The position numbers and the translations under genes are program-made. Below are positions 29,874 through 39,012 of a DNA stretch of 64,000 nucleotides, one piece after another. The notes under the pieces are model-generated. The model saw nothing but the letters and a program-made list of their open reading frames with translations. It was not told the DNA's origin and did no database searches. Location: positions 86,611,606 through 86,675,605 of the forward strand of contig OX381707.1 of the NCBI GenBank assembly GCA_947462335.1, given 5' to 3'. Origin of the DNA: Harmothoe impar (taxonomy: Eukaryota; Annelida; Polychaeta; Phyllodocida; Polynoidae). Each line of letters opens with the position of its first letter. The first letter of the stretch is position 1.

Positions 29874-31445
29874 TCATTCCGAATCTCTGCCGAGATATTT
29901 CAGAATGATCTCTGTTTTGTCATCCAACTCTTTGAGCGCTCTGGCGGACAGCGTCACCCCCTGCTGTGTGGGTTTTTTGTCAGGACCTTCGTACTTGCGC
30001 ACGTGGACGAGGTTCTTACCGCTGTAGTAGCTCACAGCTGCGTACACTTCGCCCGCCTCATCCAGCACTGCGAACCAGGGGGTGTGATTAGGTTTTCCTT
30101 GCGCGGCCGCTGTGTCGCGTATGCGCACCACTGCGCGGATATCGGCGATGCGTGCTATGAGCTCGCGCAGCGCGTCGGCCGTGAAGTGCACTCGCTTGCT
30201 TCTGGTCAGAGACGCCTCTTTCACCTGGCCGTCTTTTGTGTAGCGTGGCCACCTAGACAGTCTAGCCACGTCCTCCCAGATCTCCAGCGTCAAAGCTCCG
30301 TCTAAGCAGAACTCTAACCCGAGTGTTTTCTCTGCTTCTTCTCGTCCATCTCCTTCTTTTTCTTGTATTTTTCTCTTCTTAGTGGGCCTTGTTGTTCTGG
30401 AACTCACCTTAGAACGTTTCACACCCGCAGGATGAGTAACACCATCAGCGTGAGCTGAATCAGCAGCAGAACCGATAGCAGGAGCAGCGTCAGCGCTGGT
30501 GGTATCGGAGGTCTCGTTGTTGGAACAGCGCAGCCACACGCCGTCCGTGCTGTGTGTAGCGGTAGAAGATGAAGCGCCGCCGCCGCCCTCGTAAGGTGGC
30601 GGTGAGGGCAGTCGCCACGGACCGGACGGGGGGGCGCTAGCAGTGGAGGAAGTGAGGTCGAAAGGTCGAAGAGGGAAGCCGAAAAACGTACCGCTCACCC
30701 CTTGCCCTTCGGGTTCTTCGTACGCCTCGTCGTCAGCGTCGTTCTCTGTCTCACCCTGTTGCTGCTCCTCCTCCTCCTCCTCTTCTTCTCGGTTCAGGGG
30801 CTGAGTGTCCGAATAGCTGTAACTCTCAGCGCGAGCGGCGTCGAGGGCGTCCGTCGATGTAGTGGTGGAGGAGAGGGGCTGTGCAACGTGCGGCAGGTCA
30901 TCAAAGTCATCAACAGTAGTGGGGAGGTAAAAACCCGGTTGCCAGTACTGCGCTGTGCCAGGAGCGTTGTCGTCAGTAGTAGTAGCAGTAGCAGCAGGTG
31001 CAGCAGAAGCAGCCGCAGCAGGCGCAGCCGCAGCAGACGCAACAGTAGCAGGCGCAGCAGCAGCCTCAGCAGGCGCAGCCGTAGCAAGCGCAGCAGTAGC
31101 AGGCGCAGCAGCAGCAGCAGGCGGGACGGCGGTAGCAGCGGCAGCGCGCTTAGCAGCAACGTGTACCGTCGCGAGTGTAACAACGTCACTAGCACGACGA
31201 CTGCTACCAGTAGTACTACTAGTACTACTACCACTACTACTACTACTGCTACTACTAGTGCTACTGCTACTGCTACTACTACTACTACTGCCGCGAGCGC
31301 TCTCTACAGCAGGAGGGTGATAAGACCAACCGGCTGCGGCGGTAGTCTCATGTTCAGTAGCAAGAGCAGGCACTGACGCTAAACGAACGCTGTTCCGCGT
31401 AGTCTTCTTGTTCTTGAACGCCGCTAGCTGTTGTCTTTTGCTCAT
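29874..31445 (-). CDS. Low-complexity protein with two C-terminal PC4-like segments, 523 aa (copy A)
   Basis: The ATG at 31445 is conserved in all copies; the longer frame upstream uses a TTG. The N-terminus is basic, then a serine run (about 53-80), an alanine-rich stretch (about 98-160), an acidic run of eight glutamates (about 225), a PPPY motif in PSPPPYEG (about 290) and a nuclear-signal-like TKKRKIQ (about 355). From 375 to 519, two segments have the PC4/Sub1 pattern: strands around YTKDGQV and YAAVSYYSGKNLVHVRKY, a KxPTQQGVTL-like turn, then a helix. PC4 domains bind single-stranded DNA, so an SSB role beside PolB fits. A minus-strand TATA is at 31507. The PC4 assignment is by pattern only; a terminal protein is an alternative. 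Confidence 0.65.
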   Translation of the reverse strand: MSKRQQLAAFKNKKTTRNSVRLASVPALATEHETTAAAGWSYHPPAVESARGSSSSSSSSSSTSSSSSSSSGSSTSSTTGSSRRASDVVTLATVHVAAKRAAAATAVPPAAAAAPATAALATAAPAEAAAAPATVASAAAAPAAAASAAPAATATTTDDNAPGTAQYWQPGFYLPTTVDDFDDLPHVAQPLSSTTTSTDALDAARAESYSYSDTQPLNREEEEEEEEQQQGETENDADDEAYEEPEGQGVSGTFFGFPLRPFDLTSSTASAPPSGPWRLPSPPPYEGGGGASSSTATHSTDGVWLRCSNNETSDTTSADAAPAIGSAADSAHADGVTHPAGVKRSKVSSRTTRPTKKRKIQEKEGDGREEAEKTLGLEFCLDGALTLEIWEDVARLSRWPRYTKDGQVKEASLTRSKRVHFTADALRELIARIADIRAVVRIRDTAAAQGKPNHTPWFAVLDEAGEVYAAVSYYSGKNLVHVRKYEGPDKKPTQQGVTLSARALKELDDKTEIILKYLGRDSE

Positions 31446-32497
31446 GGTGGTGACTGTAGAGAGCAGCAAAAAAGAATGAGTGAGTGAATGGAGGTTTCCA
31501 AGCCCCTTATATACGCCTTCTCGCTTCTAGAGCTAAGCTACTTACCGACCCTGTTCAGCTGCCGCCGGCTGGCCGGCGGCCATTCACAAAGAGAAACAAA
31601 AAGACATAAGGCATGACGTTTTCAGCTGGATCCCTTTCCCCCCCCCCTCTTTTGAGAGATCGACTGTGATGATGAGCTAAGCCGCTTACCACCCTGTTCA
31701 GCAATTCAACGCGCATTAGCTGTATAAAGGGTTAAGCGGTTGCTGCCTGCCGTCGACTGACCGGCGGCGGCCATTCACAAAGACATAAGGTATGACGTTT
31801 TCAGCTGGATCCCTTTTTGAGGGATCCACTGTGGTGAGCTAAGCCGCTTACCACCCTGTTCAGCCATTCAGCGCGCGTTAGCTGTATAAAGGATTAACGG
31901 TAACGGTGATGAGCTTACAGTGTGTATACAAAAAAAAACTACAGGAGGCGTGTGGCGTGAAGCAGGACCCCCCTAAGACGAACGTGTCTGTCTGTGAGTA
32001 GAGGCGTGTGCATGTGGTGAGCGACTTAAGTGTAAGACAAAAATCGCCACCTCCTGCCGTGGTGAGTAGACCGGGCCGGCCAGGCGGGCGGGCGGCCGGC
32101 TAGTTCAATAGGGAGGGGTGACAGCTGCCTAAGGCTGTGCATGAAAAAAAAATCCGATTTTCACCTGACCTCTGACGTTTGTTACAATGAATGTCAGAGG
32201 GAGGGAGACGTCCTCGGGTAGGGGGTAGGAGGTATTAAGGCTATGAGTGAGGAAAAAACACCGTTTTCAGCTGGTCTCCACGGATAGCGATGCCACACCC
32301 CCTCGTCATCTAAGCTCTTAAGGAGCGGAGCGGCTGAAAAAGCGTCATGCGGACAGGGCGCTAGACAGCTGGAGCGCTGTTGGAAATGGGATTAAACTCC
32401 CTCTGTATAAAAAGCTCTCATTTCTGTTGGAAAAAAAACATATCGCCTCTGACCCCAGTAACGGCTACTACCACCACCACCGCCACCACCACCACCG

Positions 32498-32528
<31 letters not shown>

Positions 32529-32554
32529 TGCCGCCGCCGCCAAGACGAGACGAG
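31446..32554. promoter_or_regulatory. Divergent promoter and repeated-module region of copy A
   Basis: Minus TATA at 31507-31513 serves the PC4-like gene; plus TATAAAAA at 32406-32413 serves the Death-domain gene. Two to three imperfect ~160-bp modules (from about 31530, 31670 and 31840) carry GCTAAGC..CTTAC, CCTGTTCAGC, CATTCACAAAG, ATGACGTTTTCAGCTGGATCCC and GAGAGATCGACTG. GCTGTATAAAGG(G/A)TTAA occurs twice. The plus leader has a CCACC/GCC repeat (32469-32541) just before the ATG. Confidence 0.65.
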
Positions 32555-33304
32555 ATGGCTCAAGCTATTCCACTTTCAAGCTCGCCTTCACCGCCCGGTG
32601 CGCCTGAAAAAAAGTTAATGCGGCTTGACGACGTGAGACGCGGCGCGAGGCAGCAGACCGATGATGGGGAGACCCGACAGGTAGGACAGCGGCGGTTAGC
32701 CTATAGCGACGCCTTGCTTCGTCAACTAGGTAAAGAGTTGAGCGGCTGTTGGAGAGAGTTGGGCAGTAGCTTAAAAGTCAGCGCCGCCCGTATGGATGCT
32801 CTAGTAGAGCGCAGTGTCAAGACACCGGAGGAGCTGTGTACGGCGATGTTCCGAGTGTGGTGGGGTGAAACCCCGCATCGTCATAGATGGGGCGAGCTCG
32901 GTCGCGTCTTCACCCGCATTAGACGCATGGAACTGTTGGCTCAGTGGATGGCCCTTCTCCACAGACAGGGGTTGGATTTCGAAAACCCCGACTCGCGCGC
33001 GATGCATAAGCACTTGGGCACCCTCGGCAGACGTCTGGGTAGCAGGTGGAAAGAGGTGGGGGACCATTTAAAATTGTCGCCTGAGAGGTTAGATAAGATC
33101 GCTGAAGAATGCGAATACGGAGGAAGTCCCGCTGAGTGGGCCTTCCGAGTGTTGAAAATGTGGCAAGATGAAGCTGACGGCGCCGGCGGTACGCCTTTTG
33201 AACTCCTTCGAGTGTTGACTGAGGACATGGGAAAGTTTGGCCTCGGCATCGCGATATTACTTGACTTTATCAAGCAAGAAACAACGAGAACGACGGACAT
33301 GTGA
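32555..33304 (+). CDS. Tandem Death-domain protein, 249 aa (copy A)
   Basis: ATG at 32555 in a good context (ACGAGATGG) after the GCC-rich leader. A Ser/Pro-rich, basic N-terminal ~50 residues are followed by Death domain 1 (about 53-132: LLRQLGKELSGCWRELG, KVSAARMDALV, EELCTAMFRVWW) and Death domain 2 (about 151-238: LGTLGRRLGSRWKEVG, KLSPERLDKIAEE, WAFRVLKMWQDE). Both show the family's helix 1-2 L..LG..W..LG pattern, helix 3 and the helix 4 W. There is no caspase, kinase or membrane segment, so it is adaptor- or decoy-like. Death domains assemble apoptosis and NF-kB complexes. As an element gene it may block host cell death or immune signalling (inference). Confidence 0.88.
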   Translation: MAQAIPLSSSPSPPGAPEKKLMRLDDVRRGARQQTDDGETRQVGQRRLAYSDALLRQLGKELSGCWRELGSSLKVSAARMDALVERSVKTPEELCTAMFRVWWGETPHRHRWGELGRVFTRIRRMELLAQWMALLHRQGLDFENPDSRAMHKHLGTLGRRLGSRWKEVGDHLKLSPERLDKIAEECEYGGSPAEWAFRVLKMWQDEADGAGGTPFELLRVLTEDMGKFGLGIAILLDFIKQETTRTTDM

Positions 33305-33457
33305 ATTGTTGTGTTTTATTTTCATACGTCTTCTTTATTAGTAAGTAAAAAAAAAAAAAAAATAACAATTAAGACGCGCGATCTCTTAAAGTGTCACTTC
33401 CTCCAGTCGCAGCTGATCGCCTCATCGCAGCACGTGATAAACAAAAAAAAAACACGA
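33305..33457 (+). other. 3' untranslated region of the Death-domain gene, copy A
   Basis: TTTTATTTTCATACGTCTTC and a long A-run. The stretch is inverted-homologous to 25410-25455 on the other side of the element. No close AATAAA; the nearest plus-strand signal is at about 33739, beyond the palindrome and C-tract. Confidence 0.4.
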
Positions 33458-33499
33458 AGAGACACGCTTCTTCCTCTCGAGAGGAAGAAGCGTGTCTCT
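33458..33499. other. Perfect 42-bp palindrome, copy A
   Basis: 21-bp arms with no loop, centred on CTCGAG, containing CACGCTTCTTCC and its complement. The identical palindrome is at 49959-50000 in copy B; copy C keeps only the left arm and centre near 1655. Perfect conservation in A and B suggests function, such as a cruciform, a terminator for the plus transcript or a protein-binding site. Confidence 0.92.
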
Positions 33500-33550
33500 C
33501 GATTGAAAATCTTTTTCTTTCTTAAAAGAGACAAACGCACCCCTTAGAGT

Positions 33551-33680
33551 GCCCCCCCCTAGAGTGCCCCCCTCCCCCCCTCCCCCCCACCACTCGCCCC
33601 ATGCATCCTAAAAGCGCCCCCCTCCCCATGCATGTTAAAAGGGCCCCCCTCCCCCCCTCCCCTCCCCTCCTTCCCCCTTA
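33551..33680. repeat. C-rich tract of copy A (G-quadruplex potential on minus strand)
   Basis: C-runs of 4-8 separated by T, A or AG, with ATGCATCCTAAAAG and ATGCATGTTAAAAG spacers that mark each repeat. It is present in the same place in all three copies. Confidence 0.8.
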
Positions 33681-33889
33681 TACACTCTAAAGAACGCTTC
33701 TAACTAGTTCAATAAGTCACTTCCAGTCGCTCGTAAAACAATAAAAAATGAAAAAAAACTTATATCGTAGTGTTTTTTATTAGTTTACCGAAAAAAAATA
33801 AGAGACTCGCCTCCTCCTCCAAAAAAAAAGATATCACATTTTAAAGCCCGTGACCCCTTAAAGACGCTCATCTCTTCATTAAGTCGCGT

Positions 33890-34282
33890 GACGTCACTTC
33901 TTCTTCTTCTTCCGGTCACGTGATCAATCAGGTCACTTCCGGTCACGTGATCCTCAATGAGGTCACTTCCGGTTGGCCATTAGGTCATGTGACGTCACTT
34001 CCGGTCCCCTAAGTAGGTCACTTCCGGTCACCCAATGGAGGCCTCTGATTGGCTGCAGGGTTACCCAGAATGCACCGCTAATCCCCTAAGTAGGTCACTT
34101 CCGGTCACGTGACCCAATGGCGGCCTCTGATTGGCTAACTAGGTCACGTGACGTCACCACTAATCCCCTAAGTAGGTCACTTCCGGTCACGTGACCAAAT
34201 GGAGGCCTCTGATTGGCTGCATGTCGATTGAGTAATAAACAGTACTTAACTATAGTCCCGTTCCGATACATACTATACTACT
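33890..34282. repeat. Right terminal inverted repeat of copy A
   Basis: Reverse complement of the left TIR, with the outer ~190 bases nearly identical. It carries TCACTTCCGGTCACGTGAC units, CTGATTGGCT and TGACGTCA words, and ends CTATACTACT. Confidence 0.87.
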
Positions 34283-34530
34283 CACATTTCTCTACCCGCA
34301 TCCCCTAAGTCAAAAAATTAACCAAATGAGCTAGGAATACTTTTAAACCTAAATTTAGGGTCTATATTCAACTGTGTGTAAGCCACAGTTTTGAGAAATA
34401 GGGCTAACCCCCTAAAAAAAAAATTATTATTGGGACGCTCAAGCAGTACTGTGGAGTTTAAGGTCAGACGAAAATACCAAATGTCTCTCCCCCCAGCCCC
34501 CGAGTCAAAAAATAAGACCTAAAACGGCCC
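34283..34530. repeat. Resumed satellite array with right target duplication of copy A
   Basis: Begins with the duplicated CACATT (34283-34288), then continues the interrupted unit (TCTCTACCCGCATCCCC) and a further degenerate unit beginning GAGTTTAAGGTCAGACG. Confidence 0.85.
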
Positions 34531-35280
34531 TGACCTCCACAGCCACCTGCTTGCCTATATGCACTTGCTCACCCACACATCACCAGCTCACCCACACCCA
34601 CCTGCTCGCCCATACCAACCTGCTCAACTGAAATAAGATACCATACTAGTGTGACACATGATTTGAGGGTAGCTTTGACCCAGGAATACATTCCTGCTCT
34701 CAGAACTGACAAATAATTCATTGTTCCTGACATAAAATTTATGGATTCAGTCATTTAGTCCATCAATTCAATCCCTTTTTCACCCTGACCCTAAGTCGTT
34801 TGCGATGTTAATCACATATTCAATCTTTACTTACATTTAATTTTCATTTTAAACGTTATAGATAAATACAGTGAAAAAAAAGAAAACTAACTGCAAACAA
34901 CAGTATCACAAAAAAAAGCCCTGGTTCACATGTGATATATATCACGTATACCATTCATTTTTAAACTGTATAAGTTCAATCAGTCTATCTGTCATATTAG
35001 GTATGTATATTTAGAACTGTTTTACCATCCTTTCCCTGTCTGTTTTTTCCATTACTAGCTGCCACGCGGGATTTTCTTCGAATCAGCGAAGGCCTCCGCC
35101 ATGTTGCGGAACTTAAAGCCAGGAAGGCAAGGGGGAGTTTGCAGTGTACGGCAGCAGTATTGATTTCATGAAGAAATGAAGTATTTTGCGAAGCCGTTTA
35201 ATAACACACGGCCAAGCATTCATCAGCCGACAAAAGTAGAAAGGTCCACCCGCCTTGGAACTGTCTGTGTGGTGTGGTGG
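34531..35280. other. Non-coding AT-rich stretch
   Basis: A short CACCYGCTCRCCCA repeat at about 34537-34620, then AT-rich sequence. No gene is supported. Confidence 0.45.
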
Positions 35281-35294
35281 TACTCCACAGAAGG

Positions 35295-35575
35295 TAGACA
35301 CATGATGGCTCACACCGGAGAGAGACACTAATCGTTCCTATGAATATTTGACAAGAGAAGACAAATTTTAACTTTGTTAGGTACACTAAAAATGCATAAT
35401 GGCTCACACGGGAGAAAAATGACCTGTGTGTTCAGACTGCGGTAAAGGATTCAGTCAGAAAGGTAACCTAAAGACACACATGATGACCCACACAGGAGAG
35501 AAACCTCATGTGTGTTTAGACTGTGGTAAAGGATTCAGTCAGCTAGTTAACCTTAAGCGCCATACAACCGTAAGG
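35295..35575 (+). pseudogene. Degraded C2H2 zinc-finger gene fragment
   Basis: Two fingers remain: [17 protein letters not shown] with an HTGEKPHV linker, and [17 protein letters not shown]. Upstream, HTGE linkers at about 35300 and 35403 each end in stop codons, and a linker carries GAAAAATGACC in place of GAAACCTCA. There is no continuous ORF or start. It is a relic of a host KRAB-less zinc-finger family gene. The following open frame (35608-35832) is not in the finger frame and is unassigned. Confidence 0.7.
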
Positions 35576-35839
35576 CGCCGGGTCTGTGCCTGTAACACAA
35601 ACTGTACATGGTGTACCACAGCCTCAGAGGTCAGACGCATTGTACGGCCCCTGTCACCCCTATCATCCTGTCCACACCCACGGTACCACCTATCCAGTTA
35701 GGACTGAAGGCTGCAGAGAGCACAGGGCAGACTATAGAGAGGCTCAACTCCTTGGTCAATGCTAGTGGTAACTCAATCATTAAAACGTGTAGATATGTGA
35801 TATCTGAATGCATAAGCTTTGTAAATTTGTAAATTCTGA

Positions 35840-36274
35840 CCATTTTATGTTGAGAAGAAAATATGGGTTAAATTGCATGTACACCTTTTCTATGTTGTAC
35901 CTAATTCACAGTTATTGATTAACAATCATTCAGACTGGTGAAAAATTGTATTTTATTAAATTATGTGTAATCATAATCATACATTCCACGTAATAGGTGC
36001 ACAGGGCCTACCAAGCGCACACCCCCCCCCCCCGTTTTTTGGCGAATTCTAAAAATATAAATAACGCTAAAAAAAATATCAATTTTGGACCCCCTTTAAA
36101 CTTTTAAGTAGTGAAATTTGTCAATAATCTTTTTTTTAAATGCCCTGTGCGCTTATTACGCCTCATACTCTATTCTATTCTATTATTTAACAGATTACTA
36201 TTTTTATATCATATTGTTAATATTTAATATTGTTAATATTTAAATACCATAATCATTCTTAGCGAATACATAAC
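35840..36274. other. AT-rich non-coding stretch
   Basis: No coding signal. It contains a C-run (about 36025) and ATTGTTAATATTTAA direct repeats near 36205-36240. Confidence 0.45.
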
Positions 36275-36404
36275 CAATATTAGAAGGTGAATGTGTCACT
36301 TGGTCACAGACGTAGGGGTACAGTAGACTGGACAGACCCATGTCTCTCTAGTCTATATCACCCCCACGTCTGGGACCAAGTGACACATTCACCTTCTAAT
36401 ATTG
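36275..36404. mobile_element. 130-bp fold-back MITE
   Basis: Nearly perfect inverted arms of about 45 bases run from CAATATTAGAAGGTGAATG to CATTCACCTTCTAATATTG and contain CACTTGGTC and CAGACGT. A short central loop separates them. There is no obvious target duplication. Confidence 0.8.
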
Positions 36405-36509
36405 TATTTAATATATTCAAATTAAACTAATCAAGAAATTTGTCATATTTGTATTCAAATAAAAATCATTAATAAATATTTTAACTTTGAAGAGAAAAGT
36501 TGTTTGATA

Positions 36510-36865
36510 CAGTTCATTGTTCAATTGTTCTTTTGCTCATAGATTACATTTCAAAAAAGTAAAGCATCGGCAGGTTATTCATAAGCAGGAGCCACTGGGA
36601 GCAAGGTGTACTTATATATGCCGTTCCAACCAACAATGTTTTTCGCTTACTAGCATTGCCTATATAGAAAGTACTTTTATTTATTTTTTATCAAAATCCA
36701 ATGTATATTAGCTAGGTAGCCACATAGGACCATCGTGCAATTCTGGCCAGTACTATAGTCTATATACAAAGTGGGTGTAGTGTGCTCTGTATAGTATAGG
36801 GGGCGCCACATCAACAATACATATCAGCCAGTAGCATTGCCTATGTAAAATCTCAAGATATAATT
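36510..36865. repeat. Dispersed ~110-bp repeat family (second locus)
   Basis: Same word order as at 7960-8560: ATGCCGTTCCAACCAACAA, TAGCATTGCCTATATA, GGGGGCGCCAC, CAGTAGCATTGCCTATGT and AATCTCAAGATATAATTTT. The locus is degenerate. Confidence 0.75.
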
Positions 36866-37115
36866 TTGTTATGGGTTAACCCTTTTGTGGAGGGTGGTGG
36901 GTCTGCACTGGGGGACAATATGGGAGGAGGAGGGTGGTGTAGCAAGACGAGAGGTTTTTTTTCAGTGTGGAGACTATAAGGGGTTTTCTCATGTGGATTT
37001 TTAAATACATAAAATAAAAAATTGCATATGTTAGATTGAGATAACTTAAACTTTTGGGAAAAATGGTTGGCCCTGAAAAGGGCCGTTAGTAGAGTGGGTG
37101 AGGTGGGAGAGCTCA

Positions 37116-37361
37116 CGTTGAGTACTCCTCAAGCATCTGTATCACTTCAGCGGGTATCTCTTGCTCCATACAGACGTCGAGCTTGGTCCTCTCGACGGTC
37201 TCTCTGATGAGTTGATCCGTCAGCTCACGGATCAGCTCATCCACCACCTCCTCCTGCACCTTTGCCACCTCCTGCTCTCGCTGGTGATCTGCTGAAAACA
37301 GCTTCTCAACCATCTCATCTATGACTGCTCGCGGAACGGCAACGTATCCTATCCCCGCCAT
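37116..37361 (-). CDS. Small helical protein, 81 aa, unknown function
   Basis: The most likely start is the ATG giving MAGIGYVAVP; a longer frame starts at 37406. The protein is charged and predicted almost wholly helical, with heptad-like VQEEVVDELIRELTDQLI, so coiled-coil dimerisation is plausible. On the minus strand, upstream bases carry GCTGACGTCAC and GTGACGTCATC (CRE-type), consistent with a promoter. It may be one exon of a larger gene. No family is identified. Confidence 0.45.
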
Positions 37362-37424
37362 TTTTACAAGTTGTCTGACTCCCCAGTTGAGATCAGCTGA
37401 CGTCACACAATTTTAAATTTCAAT

Positions 37425-37704
37425 GACGTTGTGACGTCATCAGTGTAGGTTATTATCCGGGTTAGTATTAGTATAAGAGAACATTATTTTTCTTACATCT
37501 AGGTCTATCTGAGGGTTCGTAACTAGACCACACTGGACCTCATCCTACCAAAACCCTGCTTTACACACCTTTTATGTGGGTTCTGTCACATAGTCGCGTA
37601 GTGTGCCCTGTATAGTATAGGGGGCGCCACGTCAAGAATACATATCAGGCAGTAGCATTGGCTATGTAAAATCTCAAGATATAATTTTACAGGCTATTTC
37701 AGTC
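37425..37704. repeat. 280-bp segmental duplication, first copy
   Basis: Nearly identical to 39013-39292, starting GACGTTGTGACGTCATC and ending in the GGCTATTTCAGTCA of the ~110-bp repeat. It includes a CRE-type site and TAGTATTAGTATAAGAGAAC. The first copy abuts the 81-aa gene's promoter; the second has no gene beside it. Confidence 0.85.
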
Positions 37705-37705
37705 A

Positions 37706-38234
37706 GCCACCACCAACCACCCACCACCCACCACCCACCGACCACCCACCACCCACCACCACCCACCACCACCCACCACCCACCCAGCACCACTCACCCA
37801 GCACCACCCACCCAGCACCACCCACCCAGCACCACCCACCCAGCACCACCCACCCAGCACCACCCACCACCCACCACCACCCACCACCAACCAGCACCAC
37901 CCACCACCCACCCAGCACCACCCACCCACCACCCACCACCACCCACCACCCACCACCCACCAACCGCCACCACCCACCACCCACCACCACCCACCACCAC
38001 CCACCACCCACCACCCACCACCCACCACCACCCACCACCCAGCACCACCCACCACCCAGTACCACCCACCACCCAGCACCACCCACCACCCACCACCACC
38101 CACCACCACCCACCACCCACCACCCACCACCCAGCACCACCCACCACCCAGTACCACCCACCACCCAGCAACACCCACCCAGCACCACCCAGCACCCACC
38201 CAGCATCACCCACCCAGCACCCCCCACCACCCCC
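37706..38234. repeat. CCACC-type minisatellite (~530 bp)
   Basis: Tandem CCACCCA, CCACCACCCA and CAGCACCACCCA words. The Gly/Trp/Val-rich minus-strand ORFs of 147-190 aa are translations of this repeat in three frames and are rejected as genes. The array interrupts a copy of the ~110-bp repeat. Confidence 0.9.
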
Positions 38235-39012
38235 CATAGCCTACATAGTGCAAGACCCGCTTGGAGAGTGCTCATTTTTTCAGAAAAGGGGGGGGGGGGG
38301 GTGGTGAAATTCTACACAGAGCAATGAAATAGAGTAAAAGGGCACGCGCTGGTGGTGCAGGCATCGAGGTAGATCTTTGTGTGACATACGGTGCTTGGTG
38401 TATGTGTCATGTACCTGCGTATATGTCAGATACCTGCGCCTTGCCCGCCTATCACCCGCCTACCACACCTCTCCACCCAGCGGGCCCTCCTACAAGGCCA
38501 TGTGTGTACGCTCTTTATATACTACATCATACAGCCAGACCACAGAAAAGGTGTCCAGTCAGTTCCACCGTTTTACACCAGATGGCATAGCGGTATACAT
38601 ACGTATGCACTACGTTTTCTGACGCAGTTACCTTCGTTTCACCTCGTTTTCAGTGTTATTTACTGAGAAAATGTCCTATATATTTCAAAAACCATACAAG
38701 AATTAACTGCAATACAAGGACATATGTTTGTGATTCGGGGGAAAATGAAACAGAAGAAAGGGAAGGGGTTTCTACTGTGGCCGACAGCTTGCACACCTAT
38801 TCTGTGGAATTTGAATGACACTGTAGTATATATAGAGAGAGACTACACACGCTGATTGAGTTGCCGTTGTGGTGGTGGTATGGCGTCGAGGTAGATCTTT
38901 GTGTCACGACCAGTGCTTGGTTGTGTGTGCCAGATACTTGCGCCTTGCCTGCGTATGACACGCCCAACGCAACTCTCTATTATTGGAATTTTTGGCTGAA
39001 ATCTGACCAGCA
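38235..39012. other. Non-coding region with a degenerate direct duplication
   Basis: TCGAGGTAGATCTTTGTGT..GTGCTTGGT..CAGATAC.TGCGCCTTGCC occurs at about 38366-38450 and 38886-38960, a degenerate ~110-bp duplication. A G-run is at about 38287. No gene is supported. Confidence 0.5.

Larger units (their letters stand above)
24879..34282 (-). mobile_element. Copy A of the PolB/TIR element, complete (9404 bp)
   Basis: Inverted ends start AGTAGTATAG and finish CTATACTACT and are flanked by CACATT. Contents: left TIR, PolB (minus), PC4-like gene (minus), divergent promoter, two-Death-domain gene (plus), palindrome, C-tract, right TIR. All three genes are open. The 6-bp TSD and AG..CT ends are Polinton/Maverick hallmarks, but at about half their usual 15-20 kb length and without integrase, ATPase, protease or capsid genes. 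It is probably a compact derivative mobilised in trans, or a distinct PolB element family. Confidence 0.9.

Noticed and set aside
30702..31376. Antisense Ser/Arg-rich ORFs opposite the PC4-like gene (also 47397-47894)
   Set aside because: Shadow of the AGT and GCN repeats of the sense gene; no independent start or composition.
31446..31469. Eight-codon N-terminal extension of the PC4-like protein (also 47964-47987)
   Set aside because: It begins with TTG. The ATG at MSK is conserved in all three copies and sits well below the TATA box.
32427..32618. His/Arg-rich upstream ORF overlapping the Death-domain start
   Set aside because: Starts at TTG and is mostly a frame of the GCC/CCACC repeat.
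35608..35832. 74-aa ORF after the zinc-finger relic
   Set aside because: Not in frame with the fingers and no recognisable domain; left unassigned.
37699..38275. Gly/Trp/Val-rich ORFs of 147-190 aa
   Set aside because: Pure translations of the CCACC minisatellite.
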